Assembly (NCBI RefSeq): GCF_003053745.1
Contig: NZ_QAYE01000003.1
Location: 186,001 to 250,000, forward strand
Source of the DNA: Sphingomonas faeni
GTDB lineage: Bacteria; Pseudomonadota; Alphaproteobacteria; Sphingomonadales; Sphingomonadaceae
Reading direction: 5' to 3'
Length of the DNA stretch: 64,000 nucleotides
Positions 35,491 to 44,205 of this stretch are shown here, piece after piece (the first letter of the stretch is position 1; every line of letters begins with the position of its first letter). The position numbers were made by a program, and so were the translations under genes. Under the pieces are notes generated by a model. That model was not told where the DNA came from and made no database searches. It saw only the letters and a list, made by a program, of their open reading frames with translations.

Positions 35491-36918
35491 ATGACGATAG
35501 CAGCAGACCCCCGTTCGTTTCTCTACCGCGATACCCTGGACCCCGAACAGGCGCAGGCACTGACCGCCAAGGCGCTCGGCAAGGCCGATGACGGCGAGCT
35601 GTATCTCCAGTACCGCAAGGCCGAGGCGTTCGGGTTCGACGATGGTCGGCTGAAGACCGCATCCTACGATACCAGCTCGGGGTTCGGCCTGCGCGCGGTG
35701 TCGGGCGAGATGACCGCGTTCGCGCATTCGAACGAGATGACCCCCGCCGCGATCCGTCGTGCCGCCGAGACGATGGCGCTGATCGAACCGGGCGTCGCCG
35801 CGAAGGCCGGCCCGCCGCAGGGCACCAACCAGCGCCGCTACACCGCCGCCGATCCGCTCGACCTCGTGCCGTTCGCCGACAAGGTGAACCTGTGCCAGAC
35901 AATCGACGCCGTCGCGCGTGCACGTGATCCTCGCGTCGCGCAGGTATCTGTCAGCCTGTCGGGAACGTGGTCCGTCGTTGAGATCGTCCGCGCGGACGGC
36001 TTCGTTGCGACCGATGTCCGGCCGTTGGTTCGCCTGAACGTGTCGATCGTCGCCGAGCAGAATGGTCGTCGTGAGACGGGGAGCTACGGGATCGGTGGCC
36101 GCTATCTCTACAACGACCTGTTCGAGCCCGAGACTTACAACCGCGCGATCGACGAGGCGTTGTCGCAAGCGCGGGTCAACCTCGATTCTATCGCCGCCCC
36201 CGCGGGCGAGATGACGGTGCTGCTCGGCAACGGCTGGCCCGGCATCCTGCTGCACGAGGCGATCGGTCACGGGCTCGAAGGCGACTTCAACCGCAAGGGC
36301 ACGTCGGCGTTCTCGGGACGGATCGGCGAGCGTGTCGCGGCCGAGGGCGTGACGGTGGTCGACGACGGCTCGCTTCAGGATCGCCGCGGGTCGCTGACGA
36401 TCGACGACGAGGGCACGCCGACGCGTGAGACGGTGCTGATCGAGGACGGCATCCTCAAGGGGTATATGCAGGACCGGCTCAACGCGCGGCTGATGGGCGT
36501 GGAGGCCACCGGTAACGGCCGCCGCGAAAGTTATGCCCACGCACCGATGCCGCGGATGACGAACACCTTCATGAAGGCGGGCAACGACGATCCTGCCGAG
36601 CTTCTGAGCCGGGTAAAGAAGGGCATTTTCGCCAAGGCGTTCGGCGGCGGGCAGGTCGACATTGTGTCCGGAAAATTCGTGTTCAGCTGCACCGAGGCGT
36701 ATCTGATCGAGGACGGCAAGCTCGGCGCGCCGATCAAGGGCGCGACGTTGATCGGCGATGGTCCGAGTTCGCTGACCAAGGTCCGCGGTATCGGCAACGA
36801 CTTTGCGCTCGACGAGGGTATCGGGATTTGCGGCAAGGGCGGGCAGTCGGTGCCGGCTGGCGTCGGGCAGCCGACGTTGCTGGTCGATGGGCTTACGGTC
36901 GGGGGGACGGCGGCTTAA
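35491..36918 (+). CDS. tldD: Metalloprotease TldD
   Basis: The 475-residue protein has the TldD zinc-binding motif in LHEAIGHGLEGDF (HExxxH) near residue 255. Conserved blocks are SGFGLRAVSGEMTAFAHSNE, RRGSLTIDDEGTPT and GGGQVDIVSGKFVFSCTEAY. With TldE it forms a heterodimeric protease that degrades unfolded peptides and matures some antitoxins and modified peptides. The tldE gene is not adjacent. The gene is convergent with ccdB, which ends 6 bases after the tldD stop. Confidence 0.95.
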   Translation: MTIAADPRSFLYRDTLDPEQAQALTAKALGKADDGELYLQYRKAEAFGFDDGRLKTASYDTSSGFGLRAVSGEMTAFAHSNEMTPAAIRRAAETMALIEPGVAAKAGPPQGTNQRRYTAADPLDLVPFADKVNLCQTIDAVARARDPRVAQVSVSLSGTWSVVEIVRADGFVATDVRPLVRLNVSIVAEQNGRRETGSYGIGGRYLYNDLFEPETYNRAIDEALSQARVNLDSIAAPAGEMTVLLGNGWPGILLHEAIGHGLEGDFNRKGTSAFSGRIGERVAAEGVTVVDDGSLQDRRGSLTIDDEGTPTRETVLIEDGILKGYMQDRLNARLMGVEATGNGRRESYAHAPMPRMTNTFMKAGNDDPAELLSRVKKGIFAKAFGGGQVDIVSGKFVFSCTEAYLIEDGKLGAPIKGATLIGDGPSSLTKVRGIGNDFALDEGIGICGKGGQSVPAGVGQPTLLVDGLTVGGTAA

Positions 36919-36924
36919 GGTGCT

Positions 36925-37221
36925 TCAGTAGCTGCCCGTTAGTATGTCGATCGCGCTGCCAATGCGGTATTCGTGCTCGACCAGCGAGACGATTGGCTCG
37001 GACAACAATTTCACGGAGATCGCGGCTGCGAGATGCGTCTGCATGACGTATTCGATGCCGTGAATTGCGAAGACCGGGTTTAGCCGTCGATCGCCCCCTG
37101 GTATATCGGCGTATAGCCTGAGCGGTACAATGAAACGACTGTTCAGGTCCGACAGCAAATTGGATTGGCAGTCGAGCCAATACCCCCCTTCGGGTGCGGG
37201 GTAGACGTCGAACCGCGCCAT
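36925..37221 (-). CDS. ccdB: CcdB-like toxin
   Basis: The 98-residue protein begins MARFDVYPAPEGGYWLDCQS. Its layout (FIVPLRLYADI, LNPVFAIHGIEYVMQTHLAAAI, EPIVSLVEHEYRIGSAIDIL) matches CcdB. Plasmid CcdB poisons gyrase through a C-terminal Trp-Gly-Ile. This protein ends LTGSY, so the classical gyrase-poisoning tail is missing. Start 37221 shares one base with the end of ccdA, giving tight translational coupling. It is convergent with tldD. Confidence 0.85.
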   Translation of the reverse strand: MARFDVYPAPEGGYWLDCQSNLLSDLNSRFIVPLRLYADIPGGDRRLNPVFAIHGIEYVMQTHLAAAISVKLLSEPIVSLVEHEYRIGSAIDILTGSY

Positions 37222-37466
37222 CAGGCCAGTCGATATCGATCGAGCGGTAGGCCATTCTCTTCGACCCAGGCGTTGTTTGCCGTGATCCAGTCGCGATGCT
37301 CCTCGCGCCATTTTTCTTCCTGTACGCGTTTCGCCGCCGCGCGGATTGCGACTTCGCTGACTTGTGAGAGGTTGATTCCGGCCTCGCGTGCAGCCGCGAC
37401 GATACCGGTATCGAGCGACAGGTTCACCGATTTGCGCTTGCCCGTGGCAATAGGATCATGTCTCAT
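37221..37466 (-). CDS. ccdA: CcdA-like antitoxin
   Basis: The protein has 81 residues from ATG 37466, or 83 from GTG 37472. An N-terminal ribbon-helix-helix DNA-binding part (KRKSVNLSLDTGIVAAARE) is followed by a toxin-binding tail (HRDWITANNAWVEENGLPLD, then RYRLA). In the family, CcdA binds and neutralises CcdB and represses the shared promoter. It overlaps ccdB by one base. An operator would be expected in the 43 bases before 37516, but no clear palindrome was seen there. Confidence 0.85.
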   Translation of the reverse strand: MRHDPIATGKRKSVNLSLDTGIVAAAREAGINLSQVSEVAIRAAAKRVQEEKWREEHRDWITANNAWVEENGLPLDRYRLA

Positions 37467-37515
37467 GCGCACAGAGTATGCGCGTCTATGGAGCGCGTCA
37501 ATTCGGAGCCGACCG

Positions 37516-38076
37516 ATGGACTTCTTTCCTGCATTGACCGACGATCATCGCGCGTTCGTGATGCGGCAACCGGTGTTCTTCGTCGCGACCGCGGCGGAGG
37601 GCGCTCGGATCAACCTCAGTCCCAAGGGGATGGACAGTTTCCGTGTGCTCGACGCGAAGACGGTCGCGTATCTCGACGTCGGCGGGTCGGGGAACGAGAC
37701 GAACGCGCATCTGGGCGCGGATGGTCGCATCACGATCATGTTCTGCGCGTTCGACCAGCCCGCGTTGATCTTCCGCATTTATGGCAAAGGGCGCGCGGTG
37801 TTGCCGCAGGACGAAAGCTGGGCCGAACTCTATGCGCAGTTCACGCCGTTGCCGGGCACGCGGCAGATTTTCGTGATCGCCATCGATGAGGTGCAGACGA
37901 GTTGCGGCTGGGGCGTGCCGTTCATGACGTTGGAGCGCGAACGGCAAACGCTGTCCAAGTATCACACGAAGCAGACCGAGGCCCAGCGGATCGATGAACT
38001 GGCGGGACCGACCGAGAGCATCGACGGGTTGCCGGTTCGGCTCGGCACCGTCCTGCCGGACCGCGTCGGCGTATGA
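37516..38076 (+). CDS. Pyridoxamine 5-phosphate oxidase-family protein
   Basis: The 186-residue protein has a split-barrel flavin-binding pattern: PVFFVATAAEGARINLSPKG, TVAYLDVGGSGNETNAH and ITIMFCAFDQPALIFRIYGKG. The family includes flavin reductases and heme or F420 binding proteins, so the exact activity is uncertain. ATG 37516 begins MDFFPALTDDHRAFVM; upstream codons in the same frame overlap ccdA. It is divergent from ccdAB and overlaps the DUF2007 gene by 4 bases. Confidence 0.8.
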   Translation: MDFFPALTDDHRAFVMRQPVFFVATAAEGARINLSPKGMDSFRVLDAKTVAYLDVGGSGNETNAHLGADGRITIMFCAFDQPALIFRIYGKGRAVLPQDESWAELYAQFTPLPGTRQIFVIAIDEVQTSCGWGVPFMTLERERQTLSKYHTKQTEAQRIDELAGPTESIDGLPVRLGTVLPDRVGV

Positions 38077-38309
38077 GCTTAATCGAACTCGGGCGGTACG
38101 GCCGCAACGAGGCGCATATCATCGTCGGGCGGCTGGAGAGCGAGGGCATTCCCGCGATCGCGTTCGATGGTGGGATGTCGATCATGGAGGGGAGTTGGTT
38201 GCTGATCCCGGTCCGGGTCATGGTCGACGAGGATGATCTCGACGAGGCTCAGGAAATTTTGGCGGGGTTAGCGGGTACGTCAGGTGCTGATAGAAAGCCG
38301 CCTGCCTAA
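38073..38309 (+). CDS. DUF2007-like putative signal-transducing protein
   Basis: The 78-residue protein consists of one compact alpha/beta domain: HIIVGRLESEGIPAIAFDGG, WLLIPVRVMVDEDDLDEAQ. This is the DUF2007 pattern, related to ACT-like small domains and suggested, without proof, to have a signalling role. ATGA overlap with the PPOX-family gene indicates co-translation. A palindromic element follows 10 bases after the stop. Confidence 0.75.
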   Translation: MSLIELGRYGRNEAHIIVGRLESEGIPAIAFDGGMSIMEGSWLLIPVRVMVDEDDLDEAQEILAGLAGTSGADRKPPA

Positions 38310-38319
38310 ACCCAACAAT

Positions 38320-38415
38320 CGTCATTCCCGCGCAGGCGGGAATCCATACTGGCAAACCTCAGGATTTACGCGATACCCGTTGGGGATCTGGATCCCCGCC
38401 TTCGCGGGGATGACG
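38320..38415. repeat. Palindromic repeat, CGTCATTCCCGCG family (copy 2)
   Basis: CGTCATTCCCGCGCAGGCGG opens the element and CCCGCCTTCGCGGGGATGACG closes it (split across 38397-38415), with ATCCATACTGGCA on the left inner side and a facing GGATC on the right. The architecture equals that of the copy at 17419-17514, including the shared inner motif CATACTGGCA. It separates convergent genes. Confidence 0.85.
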
Positions 38416-38484
38416 TGCAGAAGATCGTGTGCCCCAACTACCGAGCGGATAAAGGGCGGAATCGTGGTCCGCCCTCCGCCGAGA

Positions 38485-39813
38485 TCAGCGCCCGGCGGTG
38501 ACCCGCCAGATCGCGTTGCCGACGTCGTCCGCGACCAGCAGGCCGCCGGTCTTGTCGGTGATGACGCCGACTGGCCGACCCTGCGCGTCGCCGTCCTTGT
38601 TCAGGAACCCGCCGAGCACGTCGACCGGCTTCGCGTTCGCCGCGGGGAAGCCGGTATCGCCGAAGGGCACGTAGACGACCTTGTAGCCTGACACCGGCTT
38701 GCGGTTCCACGAGCCGTGTTCGCCTACGAAGGCGCCGTTGGCGAATTTCGCGCCTAGTTTCGCGTCCGCGGAGAAGGTCAGGCCAAGTGCGGCGACGTGC
38801 GGTCCGAGCGCGTAGTCGGGGCGCTTGGCGTATTGCTGTAGCGCGGGGTTCTTCGGCTCGACGCGGCTGTCGGGATAGCCGCCCCAGTAATACCAGGGCC
38901 AGCCGAAATGATCGCCGAACTCGACCTGCGTTAAATAATCGGGCGCGAGGTCGGAGCCGAGCATGTCGCGCTCGTTGACGACGGTCCACAGCCCGCCCGA
39001 CTTGGGATTGATCGCCATGCCGTTGGGGTTGCGCAGGCCGGCGGCGTAGATCCGCCAGTTCTTGTCCTTGGGCCAGACCTGCAGGATGTTGGCGCGGTAT
39101 TTCTCGGCGTCCATGCCGTTCTCGGCGATGTTCGACGACGAGCCGACGCCGACGTAGAGCGTCTTGCCGTCCGCCGCGGCAATGACGTTGCGCGCCCAGT
39201 GATTGCCGCCCGGGTTGAGCTTGATGACGAGCTCGGGCTTGGCGGTGATCTTGGTCGCGCCATCAGTGTACGGCACGCGGACGAGCGCGTCGGTGTTACC
39301 GATGTAGAGCTGGCCATCGAGCAGCGTCATGCCGAACGGCGAGTTGAGACCGGTCATGAACACCAACTTGGTCTCTGCCACGCCGTCGCCGTTCGCGTCA
39401 CGAAGCAGCGTGATGCGATTTGCCGAGGGGACGCCTGCACCCGCACGCCCCATCAGAACCTTCATCACCCAGCCGGTGATCCCGCCGCCTTCGCGTGGCG
39501 GCGAGTTCGTCTCGGCCACCAGCACGTCGCCATTGGGCAGGCGGTACATCCAGCGTGGGTGATCGAGCCCGGTCGCGAACGGCTGGACCTTCAGTCCGGC
39601 GGCAGGCGTCGGCATCGCGCCGTTCTGCCAGCCGACGACCTTGGCAACCTTGACGGTCGGGATCGTCTGAATGCGGGGATCGGTGATCTTGGGCAGTTTG
39701 CCGGCGACCTGGTCGACCGATAATTCCGCCGTGTCGGGCCAGGCGAGATAGGTGACGCCCGCGGCGATCACCAGCAGGATCAGCCCTAGGACAATGAGAA
39801 TGTGTTTGCGCAT
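38485..39813 (-). CDS. Sorbosone dehydrogenase-family (PQQ-dependent sugar dehydrogenase-like) protein
   Basis: The 442-residue protein has an N-terminal hydrophobic anchor (HILIVLGLILLVIAAGVTYLAW). The beta-propeller part shows FATGLDHPRWMYRLPNGDVLVAET, GLNSPFGMTLLDGQLYIGNT (split by residues), GLRNPNGMAINP and GEHGSWNRKPVSGYKV. This matches the glucose/sorbosone dehydrogenase family, periplasmic quinoprotein-like enzymes. The physiological substrate is unknown. It stands alone, with a palindromic element downstream and a 213-base gap upstream. Confidence 0.85.
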   Translation of the reverse strand: MRKHILIVLGLILLVIAAGVTYLAWPDTAELSVDQVAGKLPKITDPRIQTIPTVKVAKVVGWQNGAMPTPAAGLKVQPFATGLDHPRWMYRLPNGDVLVAETNSPPREGGGITGWVMKVLMGRAGAGVPSANRITLLRDANGDGVAETKLVFMTGLNSPFGMTLLDGQLYIGNTDALVRVPYTDGATKITAKPELVIKLNPGGNHWARNVIAAADGKTLYVGVGSSSNIAENGMDAEKYRANILQVWPKDKNWRIYAAGLRNPNGMAINPKSGGLWTVVNERDMLGSDLAPDYLTQVEFGDHFGWPWYYWGGYPDSRVEPKNPALQQYAKRPDYALGPHVAALGLTFSADAKLGAKFANGAFVGEHGSWNRKPVSGYKVVYVPFGDTGFPAANAKPVDVLGGFLNKDGDAQGRPVGVITDKTGGLLVADDVGNAIWRVTAGR

Positions 39814-39976
39814 GGGAGGAGATTAGGGGGACGAGGGGGCCGGGGCAATCCTCCCCCGCACGGGAAAAGGCCGGCGTTGATCACGTTATTCGAGACCTTC
39901 ATAAATGCACCCGCGACGTCTCGTTCGCATCATGGGCGTATGCATCTCCGCCAACGCACGCCCGTCAATAGATCAC

Positions 39977-40008
39977 GTCGGCAATGCTCAGCTACGACTA
40001 TTGCCGAC
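39977..40008 (-). terminator. Hairpin downstream of the beta-barrel gene
   Basis: GTCGGCAAT (39977-39985) pairs perfectly with ATTGCCGAC (40000-40008) around a 14-base loop. It lies 19 bases beyond the stop of the minus-strand barrel gene. There is no T-run, so it may act as a 3-prime stabiliser or weak terminator. Confidence 0.45.
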
Positions 40009-40026
40009 CACGTCAGCTTGTGGAGG

Positions 40027-40620
40027 TCAGAACCGGATCGGCACGCCCACGAACGCCTGCCAGGTCTGGTTGTCGACATGCTTGACGTCCATACGCAGCC
40101 CGTAGCGGCGATCGATCCGATACTCCGCACCACCGCCTACGACGAAGCTGCTTCCCCACGCGAACTCTTTGCCGATCCCGATCTGGTCGCGAATGCGGTA
40201 TTTGTTACCGCCATAGCCGACCGAGCCATATGCCATCAGTCGCGGCGTCAGAACGTAACCGGCGCGTACGGTGCCCCGGACGCCGAACTTCGGCTTCTGG
40301 TCGTAGACGAGGCCCTCGAACGTCGCCCTGTTGTCGCGGCCACCAGCGGTCCCCGCAATCTCGACGCCCAGTCGCCAATTACGCGAGGCGGCGATATCGT
40401 AGCCGGCGAATACGCCACCTCCCAAGCCATTGGCACGATAATAGCGGTCGTATCGGGAGACGACCGTATCGTTCTCATATTCTTCGAACTCGAGCGCAAA
40501 ATGATGCTCAAGCAGCCCCGCTTCGACCCCGATCGACGGACCAGTGAACGGACGGTCGACAGTCTGTGCCGCAACCCCATTCGCGATCGTCATCATCGCC
40601 ACACCCATTGCGTACCGCAT
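40027..40620 (-). CDS. Outer-membrane beta-barrel protein
   Basis: The 197-residue protein has a signal peptide (AMGVAMMTIANGVAA, then Q). An eight-strand-like barrel pattern follows: GPSIGVEAGLLEHHFALEFE, GGGVFAGYDIAASRNWRLGV, RAGYVLTPRLMAYGSVGYGG and a final GVPIRF. It resembles small OmpA-like or OmpW-like surface proteins. Start 40620 (ATG) is preceded by AGGGAG; a TTG two codons upstream is less likely. It lies downstream of corC, where many alphaproteobacteria have lnt instead. Confidence 0.75.
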   Translation of the reverse strand: MRYAMGVAMMTIANGVAAQTVDRPFTGPSIGVEAGLLEHHFALEFEEYENDTVVSRYDRYYRANGLGGGVFAGYDIAASRNWRLGVEIAGTAGGRDNRATFEGLVYDQKPKFGVRGTVRAGYVLTPRLMAYGSVGYGGNKYRIRDQIGIGKEFAWGSSFVVGGGAEYRIDRRYGLRMDVKHVDNQTWQAFVGVPIRF

Positions 40621-40693
40621 CGTCAATCTCCCTACAGAGTGACGATCATTGCCGTATCGAAATGAACGGGGTTTTGCAGATCGAGGAGATTGA

Positions 40694-41590
<897 letters not shown>

Positions 41591-41598
41591 CGTGGTCG

Positions 41599-42108
41599 TC
41601 AGTCCTCTGTTATCAGATAGGGGTCGTGGAGGCCCAAGGCGGCGAGCGCGTCGCGTTCGATCTGCTCCATGCCCTCGGCCTCATCGTCGTCTATGTGGTC
41701 GTAACCTAGCAGATGCAGCGTGCCGTGCACCATCAGATGCATCGCATGATCCTCGACCGAGATACCGCGCTCGGCGGCTTCCGCGACGCAGACGCCGTGC
41801 GCGAGGATGATATCGCCGAGCAGGACTTCGCCGTCGTCCGAATTCTGGCTGACCGTGGCGAGCAGGTCGGGCTGGACCATCGGGAAGGACAGGACGTTGG
41901 TTGGCTTGTCCTTCTGGCGATACTGCTGGTTGAGCGTGTGGACCTCGTCGTCCGACGCGAGCCGGATCGAGATCTCGACCGTCGCGGCGCTGGTCAGCAG
42001 TTCACCATGCGGTGTCCGCTGAATCGCTGCCGTTGCTGCGCGCAAGGCAAGCGCGTCCCAGTCCTGCTCAGGCCAGGGGGCGTCGGAAGAGAGCGCGATT
42101 TCGAGCAT
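41599..42108 (-). CDS. ybeY: Endoribonuclease YbeY
   Basis: The 169-residue protein has the zinc-binding HGTLHLLGYDH motif near residue 129, preceded by the conserved TNVLSFPM and GDIILAHGVCVAEA. YbeY takes part in 16S rRNA 3-prime maturation and ribosome quality control. In most alphaproteobacteria it directly follows phoH; here a vapBC pair lies between them. The distance to the vapC stop is 9 bases, so ybeY is probably still read from the upstream operon or from the vapB promoter. Confidence 0.93.
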   Translation of the reverse strand: MLEIALSSDAPWPEQDWDALALRAATAAIQRTPHGELLTSAATVEISIRLASDDEVHTLNQQYRQKDKPTNVLSFPMVQPDLLATVSQNSDDGEVLLGDIILAHGVCVAEAAERGISVEDHAMHLMVHGTLHLLGYDHIDDDEAEGMEQIERDALAALGLHDPYLITED

Positions 42109-42117
42109 GCAGGTCCT

Positions 42118-42513
42118 TCAGGCGAGATCGGTCAGGGCAAAATCATTACCCTTGTAGAGAAGTTCCGCGCCATGGGTTTTCGCGCAGGCGTACGCGAAGC
42201 AATCGCCCATGTTGAGCTTCGCGGGGTGGCGGCCCTTGCCGTAGATTTGATAGGCGTCGAGGGCCGTAGATAATTCGCTCTCTCCAATTGCGATAATGCG
42301 AAGAGCCAACACCTGAGCGGTGTTTTCCACTTCACTGCGAGCCACATCGATATCGAACCGATAGGAGCTGCGAAGAGCGGACACCGTCTCCCAGCATGAC
42401 ATCGCCGACCACAGGGCATTTCCGTCATGTTCGACACGGGTGATGAAAGCATCGCGCTCCGGTTCACCTGTAATAATCGCTACAAGCGCGGATGCATCGA
42501 CGAACACGGTCAA
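42118..42513 (-). CDS. vapC: VapC-type PIN-domain toxin
   Basis: The protein has 131 residues from TTG 42513, which overlaps the vapB stop as TTGA; GTG 42507 is an alternative. All four PIN acidic positions are visible: VFVDASAL, SCWETVSAL, NMGDCFAYACAK and GNDFALTD. VapC toxins are Mg-dependent ribonucleases that cut tRNA or rRNA sites; the target here is unknown. The GRHPAKLNMGDCFAYA block is typical of the Rv0624-like branch. The position inside a ribosome-maturation operon is unusual. Confidence 0.88.
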   Translation of the reverse strand: MTVFVDASALVAIITGEPERDAFITRVEHDGNALWSAMSCWETVSALRSSYRFDIDVARSEVENTAQVLALRIIAIGESELSTALDAYQIYGKGRHPAKLNMGDCFAYACAKTHGAELLYKGNDFALTDLA

Positions 42514-42767
42514 TCCGGTTCCTCGCCCCATAATTCGTCGAAAAACGCCTTATCGGCTTTCAGGCCAGTCGGCTCACCTAGGGGGTGAGCCTTGCGCCAT
42601 GCGTCCAGGCGTTCGCGCATGCTCGGCACCGAAACCGACGGTGTCAATTCTGCCTTCTGGCGGCGCAGCAAATCACGAACGACCTCCGTCTTGGTGACGC
42701 CCAGACGCGCCGCAAGCTCAGCCGCGAGCTCGGCGGTTTCGTTGTCCTTGATGTAGAGAGACGCCAT
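42510..42767 (-). CDS. vapB: VapB-type antitoxin (Rv0623-like)
   Basis: The protein has 85 residues from ATG 42767, which is preceded by AGGAGG; an ATG two codons earlier lies within the ribosome binding site. The N-terminal ASLYIKDNETAELAAELAAR and TKTEVVRDLL form a ribbon-helix-helix-like DNA-binding part. The C-terminal half ends KADKAFFDELWGEEPD, the usual toxin-wrapping segment. It overlaps vapC by 4 bases. Three phased dyads just upstream are probable autoregulatory sites. Confidence 0.85.
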   Translation of the reverse strand: MASLYIKDNETAELAAELAARLGVTKTEVVRDLLRRQKAELTPSVSVPSMRERLDAWRKAHPLGEPTGLKADKAFFDELWGEEPD

Positions 42768-42779
42768 CGTCATCCTCCT

Positions 42780-42810
42780 GGGATATCCCGGATATACTCC
42801 GGGATATCCC
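42780..42810 (-). promoter_or_regulatory. Probable vapBC operator: phased GGGATATCCC palindromes
   Basis: GGGATATCCC occurs at 42780-42789 and again at 42801-42810, exactly 21 bases apart, two helical turns. Between them CCGGATATACTCCGG (42788-42802) forms a third, imperfect dyad with CCGGA/TCCGG arms centred about 10.5 bases from each. The block lies 13 bases upstream of the vapB ATG and 5 bases from the phoH stop. Its form fits binding of two or more RHH dimers. Confidence 0.8.
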
Positions 42811-42815
42811 GAGCA

Positions 42816-43820
42816 TCAACCATCGGTTCCTTCGTACGCCTCGACGACGCGGCCGACGATCGGGTGGCGGACGACGTCGCCGACGGTGAAGCGGCACATT
42901 GAGATGCTTTCGACGCCTTCGAGGCGGCGGACTGCATCCGCCAGGCCGGACGCCGCGACGCCACCGGGGATGTCGACCTGCTTCGGATCGCCACAGATCA
43001 CCATGCGGCTATTCTGGCCGAAGCGGGTGAGGAACATCTTCATCTGAGCAGGCGTGGTGTTCTGCGCTTCGTCGAGGATGACGAAGGCATCCGCAAGCGT
43101 GCGGCCGCGCATGAAGGCGATCGGGGCGACCTCGATCTCGCCGCTAGCGATGCGGCGTTCGACCTGCTCGGCGGGGAGGCAGTCGTAGAGCGCGTCGTAA
43201 AGCGGGCGGAGGTACGGATCGACCTTCTCCTTCATGTCGCCGGGGAGGAAGCCGAGGCGTTCGCCTGCTTCGACCGCGGGGCGTGACAGGATGAGACGCT
43301 GGACGCTGCCGTTGATGAGCTGCTGCACCGCCTGCGCGACCGCGACATAGGTCTTGCCCGTGCCTGCCGGCCCGAGCGCGAAGATCATGTCGTTGTTGGC
43401 GAGCTCGCGCATGTAGTGCGCCTGTGCCGGCGTGCGCGGGACGATCGTCTTCTTCCGCGTCCGGATCATGATCGGGGGCGCGGCGCCACCGCCGGCATCG
43501 GCGCGGATGATGCCTTCGAGCACGGGTTCGTCCGCCATTGCGATCGATGCGTCGACGAGGCCGGCGTCGACGTCTTCGCCGCGCTGGATGCGGGCGTAGA
43601 GATCGTGGAGCACGTCACGGGCTTTCGCGACCTGTTCGGCGGTGCCCTCCAGGCCGATCTTGTTCCCTCGCGCGGTGATGTAGACGCCGAGGCGATTTTC
43701 GAGCGCTACCAGATTCTGATCGTACTGGCCGAACAGCCGGACGAGCAATTGGGGTTTGTCGAACAGCAGCTCGACTCGGGCGCGGTCACCGGACTGGGCG
43801 GGAACGGGTTTACGGCTCAT
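42816..43820 (-). CDS. phoH: PhoH-family ATPase
   Basis: The 334-residue protein has Walker A GPAGTGKTYVA near residue 155, Walker B VILDEAQNTTPAQMKMFLTR and GDPKQVDIPGG, all typical of PhoH. The N-terminal KH-like part (LGVYITARGNKIGLEG) suggests RNA contact. The family is linked to RNA metabolism and is usually encoded immediately upstream of ybeY. Here the stop is followed within 6 bases by the vapB operator. The start follows a 385-base gap after miaB. Confidence 0.93.
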   Translation of the reverse strand: MSRKPVPAQSGDRARVELLFDKPQLLVRLFGQYDQNLVALENRLGVYITARGNKIGLEGTAEQVAKARDVLHDLYARIQRGEDVDAGLVDASIAMADEPVLEGIIRADAGGGAAPPIMIRTRKKTIVPRTPAQAHYMRELANNDMIFALGPAGTGKTYVAVAQAVQQLINGSVQRLILSRPAVEAGERLGFLPGDMKEKVDPYLRPLYDALYDCLPAEQVERRIASGEIEVAPIAFMRGRTLADAFVILDEAQNTTPAQMKMFLTRFGQNSRMVICGDPKQVDIPGGVAASGLADAVRRLEGVESISMCRFTVGDVVRHPIVGRVVEAYEGTDG

Positions 43821-44205
43821 ACGGTCCTTTCAGGGTGTCAAAGGTTACGCCTAGAAGCGTCGAACCGTAACCTTTGAAAGGAAGATGAGCACGCCAAGCG
43901 ACGCGTTCAAGCCGCGCCGGGGCGCTGGCCGAGAGATGGTTCGAGTCGCGTGGGCGAAGCTGCATCGGGTGTGAGTGTGACAGGCGATCGGGGTGTAGGA
44001 CAGCAAAATCGCGGGGGGTGGTTTCGCGAGCCCCGCGTATCGTTCTGACGCCTTGGGGACGCCGTTGCGATCCTCCCCTGCAAGGGGGAGGTGTCGCCGC
44101 AGGTGACGGAGGGGGAGGACACGGATCAGGCGTCGGCGCTTGCCTCCCCCTCCGTCAGGCAAGTGCCTGCCACCTCCCCCTGGCGGGGGAGGATTAGGAG
44201 GGGGC
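43821..44205. other. 385-base gap between miaB and phoH
   Basis: No convincing gene was found; an open frame at 43851-44162 on the minus strand is low-complexity and repeat-derived. The right part is a palindromic repeat (44071-44194). The left part probably carries the phoH promoter and leader, since the gap breaks the usual tight miaB-phoH linkage, but no clear -35/-10 was identified. Confidence 0.5.
44071..44194. repeat. G/C-rich palindromic repeat, TCCTCCCC...GGGGGAGGA family (copy 1)
   Basis: TCCTCCCCTGCAAGGGGGAG and CACCTCCCCCTGGCGGGGGAGGA bound a segment containing two facing GACGGAGGGGGAGG-type arms. A second copy with the same order is at 58603-58731. Both lie next to a stop codon on the minus strand (miaB) or between minus-strand genes. 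Confidence 0.75.

Noticed and set aside
43851-44162. A 103-codon minus-strand frame between miaB and phoH
   Set aside because: The first third is translated palindromic repeat and the remainder is low-complexity. There is no ribosome binding site or recognisable fold.
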